A DNA stretch of 64,000 bases from Auritidibacter sp. Marseille-P8566 (lineage in GTDB: Bacteria > Actinomycetota > Actinomycetes > Actinomycetales > Microbacteriaceae). This document shows positions 59,673 to 64,000 of the stretch, piece after piece. The position numbers were made by a program, and so were the translations under genes. The DNA lies in the NCBI GenBank assembly GCA_945895375.1, contig CAMDEE010000001.1, positions 1 to 64,000 of the forward strand, in the 5' to 3' direction. The notes beneath the pieces are model-generated. The model ran no database searches. It was not told the DNA's origin and saw only the letters and a program-made list of their open reading frames with translations. Numbering within the stretch: the stretch's first letter is position 1; every line of letters begins with the position of its first letter.

Positions 59673-61661
59673 CTAAGCCTTTTTAGCTCTTGCTGGCTTC
59701 TTAGTAGCAGGCTTCTTCGCTTCAGCCTTTGAGGCCTCTGCCTTCTTAGAAGCAGTTGAGCCCTTAGTTGGAATAGCAATAGGGCCCTGCTTAGGCTTTG
59801 GTCTGGTCTTCTTTGATAGCCACTGTGGACGCTTAGGAAGCTTCTTCACTGACTTGAAGATAACTGCAATCTCTTCAGCGTTCAAAGTCTCTTTTTCCAT
59901 TAGCTCTTTTGCCATGGTGTCTAAGACCTTGCGGTTTAGGTTGATGGCTTTGTAAGCCTCATCGTGAGCTGCATCAAGGATTGCTCTAATTTCCTTATCG
60001 ATGTTCTCTGCTGTGACATCGCTGTATTCCTTAGTGCTAGCCATGTCTCTACCGATAAAGACTTCACCAGCAGTGCCATATGCAACAGAGCCAACCAGGC
60101 TAGACATTCCATATTGCATAACCATTGCCTTAGCAATAGATGTTGCCTTCTCGAAGTCATTAGAAGCACCAGTAGTTGGATCACCGAAGACTACTTCTTC
60201 AGCAACACGTCCACCCATTGCATAAGCAATCTGGTCTAGTAGTTGATTACGAGTTACTGAGTAACGATCTTCAAGTGGAAGAACCATGGTGTAACCAAGT
60301 GCTCTCCCTCTAGGCAAGATTGTTACCTTAGAAACTGGATCGCTGTTGTTCATTGAAGCAGCAACAAGTGCGTGACCTGCCTCGTGATAAGCAGTGTTCA
60401 ATCTTTCGGTGTCCTGCATCAGACGGGTCTTCTTTGCAGGTCCTCCGATAACACGATCTATTGATTCATCAAGTGTTGAGTTAGTAATCTGCTTCTCACC
60501 CAAACGAGCGGTTAGCAAAGCAGCTTCGTTCAAAACGTTTGCTAGGTCTGCACCAGTGAAACCAGGAGTTCTTCTAGCAACAGTTGCTAGATCAACATCT
60601 GCTGCAACCGGCTTACCCTTAGCGTGAACTTTTAGAATCTGTTCGCGACCAATTAGATCTGGAGCAGAAACTCCAACTTGTCTATCGAATCGACCAGGAC
60701 GCAATAACGCAGGGTCTAGAACATCTGGACGGTTAGTAGCTGCAATCAAAATAACGTTGGTCTTTGAATCAAAACCATCCATCTCAACTAGCAACTGGTT
60801 AAGTGTCTGCTCGCGCTCATCATTACCGCCACCAACACCAGCTCCACGCTGACGACCAACTGCATCAATTTCATCGACGAAGATAATCGCTGGAGATGCT
60901 TGCTTAGCTTGCTCAAATAGATCACGAACACGAGAAGCACCAACACCAACAAACATTTCAACAAAGTCAGAACCTGAAATTGTGAAGAAAGGAACTCCAG
61001 CTTCACCGGCTACTGCTTTAGCAAGCAGAGTCTTACCTGTTCCTGGAGGACCGTATAGCAATACACCTCTAGGAATCTTTGCTCCAACTGCTTGGAACTT
61101 CTGAGGTTCCTTTAGGAAGTCTTTAACTTCAAGAAGTTCTTCAATAGCTTCATCAACACCAGCAACATCAGCGAAGGTAACCTTCGGCATGTCCTTGTTG
61201 TATAGCTTGGCTCTCGACTTACCGAACTGCATAACCTTGCTGTTGCCACCTTGAGCACCGGCCATTAGGAACCAGAACAAACCAAAGATAAGTAGGAAAG
61301 GCAGAATGGTGAACAGCAGTTGTAAATACCAAGGGGTGCTGGTTACCTGATCGTTGAAACCATCGCTAAGCGCTGCTTCAGAAATTGTTGTGGCAACCTG
61401 TGTGCCACGAGGGGTCACATAGAAGAACTGGATCTTGTCGCCATACTTCACATCAGCGGTGTTCAGGACAACATCAACGCGCTGCTCATTCTCAATAACG
61501 AGTACAGACTTGGCAGTTCCACTTTCAATGAACTCAAGTCCCACAGAAGTGTCCACTCTTTGGAAGCCAGTTGTGTTAAATGAGTTCAAGCCAATGGTTA
61601 GCACTGCTAGAGCAACAAAAATCCAGAAAAATGGACCTCTAAAAAGTTTGCGTGATTTCAT
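59673..61661 (-). CDS. ftsH: ATP-dependent zinc metalloprotease FtsH
   Basis: Membrane-anchored AAA+ protease of 662 residues that degrades membrane and regulatory proteins. Two spans (about 9-27 and 111-132) enclose the extracytoplasmic domain; the AAA module has [21 protein letters not shown] and the [24 protein letters not shown]; the zinc site is HEAGH with the later Asp ligand. The last 40 residues are a Lys/Ala tail ([14 protein letters not shown]). A -10-like TAGCCT lies 5 nt before the ATG; no ribosome binding site is seen. Confidence 0.97.
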   Translation of the reverse strand: MKSRKLFRGPFFWIFVALAVLTIGLNSFNTTGFQRVDTSVGLEFIESGTAKSVLVIENEQRVDVVLNTADVKYGDKIQFFYVTPRGTQVATTISEAALSDGFNDQVTSTPWYLQLLFTILPFLLIFGLFWFLMAGAQGGNSKVMQFGKSRAKLYNKDMPKVTFADVAGVDEAIEELLEVKDFLKEPQKFQAVGAKIPRGVLLYGPPGTGKTLLAKAVAGEAGVPFFTISGSDFVEMFVGVGASRVRDLFEQAKQASPAIIFVDEIDAVGRQRGAGVGGGNDEREQTLNQLLVEMDGFDSKTNVILIAATNRPDVLDPALLRPGRFDRQVGVSAPDLIGREQILKVHAKGKPVAADVDLATVARRTPGFTGADLANVLNEAALLTARLGEKQITNSTLDESIDRVIGGPAKKTRLMQDTERLNTAYHEAGHALVAASMNNSDPVSKVTILPRGRALGYTMVLPLEDRYSVTRNQLLDQIAYAMGGRVAEEVVFGDPTTGASNDFEKATSIAKAMVMQYGMSSLVGSVAYGTAGEVFIGRDMASTKEYSDVTAENIDKEIRAILDAAHDEAYKAINLNRKVLDTMAKELMEKETLNAEEIAVIFKSVKKLPKRPQWLSKKTRPKPKQGPIAIPTKGSTASKKAEASKAEAKKPATKKPARAKKA

Positions 61662-61800
61662 ATAAGAGGCTAAGCCCCTACCTTCCTAATACAACAAGAC
61701 CAAGTACTAGGCTACAAGCCCTTAGGGTCACTTGAACCCCCCAATTTGCCTTGTTCGCAGAGAGATTAACGGACGGCTTTCTTTTGCCAGAATCAAAATA

Positions 61801-62472
61801 CTAGTTGAAGGCCTTAACTATGCCCTCACGTTCAAACAGGCTGTCATCTCCATGAAACTGCATTTGTCTAGAGAACCTATCGGTGGCTGGATCTAACGTG
61901 AATCTGCCGTATGACGCCCCAGCTACTGTGTAAGTCGCATTAGAGGAAACGCTCTCGCCAGCGACTCTAAGAAACAAGATAACGTGGTCGCCCTTGACCG
62001 GAGGCCTGGACCCGCCTAATGTTTCGTATTCAATTACACCCCTTTCGCCGAATTCTCCAGATGGTCGGCCGAGGATGCCCAACGTTGTTGTTGGAAGGTA
62101 ACCTCCGCTTGTGCTGACGGTTATGACTTCCGGTACATCAAATGTGCTCTTTGTTACTCTCAGTGTCATTACACTCTGAGCCAAGCGGCCTAATACTGCC
62201 GAGTTTTCATCGGTGGCCAAATCAATTTGGGTATAGTCAACAGCGGTCAACTGTCCTTCGACAGCTCCAAGAACGTCCGGATTTAGTTGCGGATCTAGAT
62301 ATTTATGAGGATTTGTTTCGATTCCAGCCAAAGTTGCCAGAGTCGGAATTGAACTTGCGACAATATTTCCAGGCTTTTGCAGTTCAACTTGAGCTTCCGG
62401 AGTCCCAGCGCAAGCGGATAACAATGTCAAGGTTAGACCAACTATTGCTAATTTTGGAAGTCGTTTAGTCAT
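61801..62472 (-). CDS. Putative lipoprotein, unknown function
   Basis: I choose the ATG at 62472, which starts a clear lipoprotein signal (MTKRLPKLAIVGLTLTLLSAC) with lipobox LSAC; the track's start lies 13 codons upstream, overlapping the metalloprotease. The mature 205 residues look like one beta-rich domain (AVLGRLAQSVMTLRVTKSTF, VKGDHVILFLRVAG, YTVAGASYGRFTLDPATDRF). No family is recognised, although the 'transport of a charge through a barrel' pattern of secreted stability domains is possible. Paired with the upstream metalloprotease gene; the two interrupt hpt and ftsH. Confidence 0.7.
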   Translation of the reverse strand: MTKRLPKLAIVGLTLTLLSACAGTPEAQVELQKPGNIVASSIPTLATLAGIETNPHKYLDPQLNPDVLGAVEGQLTAVDYTQIDLATDENSAVLGRLAQSVMTLRVTKSTFDVPEVITVSTSGGYLPTTTLGILGRPSGEFGERGVIEYETLGGSRPPVKGDHVILFLRVAGESVSSNATYTVAGASYGRFTLDPATDRFSRQMQFHGDDSLFEREGIVKAFN

Positions 62473-62494
62473 TGTATTTTTCTCTTTGAAGGTG

Positions 62495-63082
62495 TCATTT
62501 GTAAATTTCATTTATTCCATCTATGTCGTCCTGCTTGGGCCCAAAGAAATTCACTCGAAAGACGTCTTCTCGCATGATTGACTGGGTTTGGTCCGAGTGA
62601 AATAGTCCGAACAGGTGCCCGAATTCATGGGTAACGATGCCTAGCCCATTGACACAAGGAGCCCCATTCACTCTGACCTCGTCCGCTAATAAGATTTTTC
62701 CCCTACTCCAGTTCTGTGCCCAGAAATTTACTGCGACTAAATTCGAATCAGTGGGAATGGCTAGGCCACAAATGCTTTGTTCAATTATTGTTGAACTTTC
62801 ATATATGAGGATTTGCGCCTGTGATTTAGTTAGTGTTTTATTCAGAGAAATTTTTGGCGTTGCATTCCCCCAAAGCCATTTTGCAGAATAGATCTTCGAC
62901 TCGAGAGTTGAATTTACAGAGCCGTCTAGCCAGTACTTTCGGTTCTGAAGGCCGCCAATTAGTTGGTTTCCATTCAGGGTGATAAAGCCACTTAGGCCCA
63001 ACACCAGCAGAGGTGTGGTTATCGCAACAACTAAGGCACGAAAAGTAGATTTGCTCTTGATGTGAATTGACTGATTTTTCAC
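62495..63082 (-). CDS. Secreted or membrane-anchored matrixin-like zinc metalloprotease
   Basis: A 195-residue protein. An N-terminal hydrophobic segment (about 14-36) is a signal or anchor. The zinc site HEFGHLFGLFH at about 155 matches the metzincin HExxHxxGxxH motif, and a Met lies shortly after (SQSIMRED), which would form the Met-turn. The catalytic domain is small, as in short bacterial matrixins. The GTG start follows AAAGGGGGA at 2 nt, an odd, close spacing. Its substrate might be a cell-surface or environmental protein. Confidence 0.82.
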   Translation of the reverse strand: MKNQSIHIKSKSTFRALVVAITTPLLVLGLSGFITLNGNQLIGGLQNRKYWLDGSVNSTLESKIYSAKWLWGNATPKISLNKTLTKSQAQILIYESSTIIEQSICGLAIPTDSNLVAVNFWAQNWSRGKILLADEVRVNGAPCVNGLGIVTHEFGHLFGLFHSDQTQSIMREDVFRVNFFGPKQDDIDGINEIYK

Positions 63083-63154
63083 TGTCCCCCTTTTGCAACA
63101 ATTTCAATACTGTCGAAATAATAGCATGGCAATCTTTGTTGAGTGGACGAATAT

Positions 63155-63706
63155 TTAGCTGTAAACAGCTGGGGCTAGAACCCCTACATCCTTCAATGTT
63201 CGGTAGTGCTCTGCATAGTCAAGGCCGTAACCGACAACAAACTCATTAGGTATATCAAAGCCCACCCAGGCAACTTCAACCTCAACCATTGCGGCATCTG
63301 GCTTACGAAGTAAGGTAACAACTTCAACAGAAGCTGCTCCACGAGCCTTTAGGTTGCTCATTAGCCATGACAGGGTTAGGCCTGAGTCGATGATGTCTTC
63401 AACAATTAGGACATTCTTGCCTAGTACATCTGCATCTAGATCTTTGAGGATTCTTACAACTCCTGAAGACTTGGTTCCTGAACCATAGGAAGAAACTGCC
63501 ATCCAGTCCATGGTCACTGGTAATTGAATGGCTCTTGAGATGTCTGCCATGAACATGACTGCACCTTTTAGAACTCCAACAAGCAGCAGATCTTTACCCT
63601 CATACTTGTTTTCAATCTCACGAGCTAACTCTTCAATACGGTTAGCGATTTGTTCTTCGGTTACTAAGACCTTAGTGATGTCCTTCTGGACCTTATCGAG
63701 GTTCAC
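63155..63706 (-). CDS. hpt: Hypoxanthine phosphoribosyltransferase
   Basis: Purine salvage enzyme, 183 residues, converting hypoxanthine or guanine with PRPP to IMP or GMP. The PRPP motif is [17 protein letters not shown], preceded by [21 protein letters not shown] and the flexible-loop [11 protein letters not shown]; the tail [23 protein letters not shown] is diagnostic. The GTG start directly abuts the tilS stop TAG, so the two are cotranslated. Confidence 0.97.
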   Translation of the reverse strand: MNLDKVQKDITKVLVTEEQIANRIEELAREIENKYEGKDLLLVGVLKGAVMFMADISRAIQLPVTMDWMAVSSYGSGTKSSGVVRILKDLDADVLGKNVLIVEDIIDSGLTLSWLMSNLKARGAASVEVVTLLRKPDAAMVEVEVAWVGFDIPNEFVVGYGLDYAEHYRTLKDVGVLAPAVYS

Positions 63707-64000
63707 CTAGCATGCTCCTGGCTTCATAGTTTTAGTGCTTTTGAGAATAATCTCTTTGCCCTTTCGCTCTACTCTAACGGAGGGAAGGGTCAAAGGTTTT
63801 TGACCATGCCAATTAGTTACCAGCTCCATAACGGAGTCAATCTGAACCTTGGCCGGTTCTGTACCCAATAGGGAAAGAGATTTGTGAATCACCCTTGTTG
63901 CTAGCGCTTTAGGTAGCTTTTCCAAACCTTCGGTATCAATAACGACTGAGTTGTTCGTAGTCTTCGCAACCGAGCTGAAGGCTTCAGCTGCTTGAGCCTC
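63707..64000 (-). CDS. tilS: tRNA(Ile)-lysidine synthetase, C-terminal part (5' end outside window)
   Basis: Only the last 97 codons are in the window; the frame stays open to the right edge, upstream of the track's start. The visible part includes LPKALATRVIHKSLSLLGTE and VELVTNWHGQKPLTLP-type region (ELVTNWHGQ) and ends MKPGAC. Position directly before hpt and ftsH and the C-terminal pattern fit TilS, which modifies the CAU anticodon of minor tRNA-Ile. The catalytic P-loop is outside this sequence, so the call rests on synteny and the C-terminal domain. Confidence 0.82.
   Translation of the reverse strand, partial: EAQAAEAFSSVAKTTNNSVVIDTEGLEKLPKALATRVIHKSLSLLGTEPAKVQIDSVMELVTNWHGQKPLTLPSVRVERKGKEIILKSTKTMKPGAC

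Overview
This window looks like a chromosomal segment of a small-genome, moderately low-GC actinobacterium, most likely a Microbacteriaceae member of the freshwater 'Luna' type (Rhodoluna/Aquiluna-like). That placement is inference. It rests on actinobacterial family content (DUF3817, DUF3180, DUF4229, the tiny ribosomal protein bS22, ClpC, FprA-type ferredoxin reductase, archaeal-type AspRS), on the tilS-hpt-ftsH-folE-folP-folB-folK-DUF3180-panC-lysS-clpC order, on a tRNA gene without an encoded CCA, and on very tight packing. No gene-free stretch exceeds 300 bases. No IS element, prophage, CRISPR array or rRNA was seen.

Layout. 0-10.5 kb: a 1341-residue polytopic membrane protein of unknown role, a GH13 alpha-glucosidase, an ASCH protein, a DUF3817 protein and the helicase HrpA. 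10.6-15.9 kb: a complete branched-chain amino acid ABC importer, livHMGF facing its lipoprotein livK across a bidirectional terminator; LivH carries an unusual extracytoplasmic N-terminal domain. 16-21.6 kb: RarD, tRNA-Tyr, a LacI-family regulator, YajQ, an MFS transporter and FprA. 21.6-31.3 kb: the menaquinone pathway (polyprenyl synthase, menG, menF, menD, menA, menE, menB, menC). 31.5-38 kb: a secreted RHS/YD-repeat protein with a small membrane protein behind it, a possible toxin-immunity pair. 38.2-42.6 kb: System II cytochrome c maturation (ccsB, resB, ccdA, TlpA-like thioredoxin). 42.7-48.7 kb: non-discriminating-type AspRS, a TipAS-domain protein, VapBC, a glutaredoxin-like protein, a HAD hydrolase, bS22, a SOUL protein, and an aquaporin/ArsC/ArsR-like group suggestive of arsenic handling. 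48.7-64 kb: a long minus-strand run with proC, ArgA-like GNAT, clpC, lysS, panC, the folate genes, ftsH, a metalloprotease/lipoprotein pair, hpt and the 3' part of tilS.

How the genes work together. The men and ccs genes serve one respiratory chain: MenF-D-C-E-B-A-G make the quinone with a prenyl tail from the adjacent synthase, and Ccs proteins build cytochrome c. The folate enzymes FolE-B-K-P form a nearly complete dihydropteroate pathway. LivKHMGF imports branched-chain amino acids.

Expression. At least 15 starts lie 6-7 nt behind a TANNNT -10 hexamer with no Shine-Dalgarno, so leaderless transcripts seem to be the rule for first genes. Several tail-to-tail pairs share stop codons in a CTAR tetranucleotide. 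menB and menC diverge from overlapping -10 boxes with only 17 nt between their start codons.
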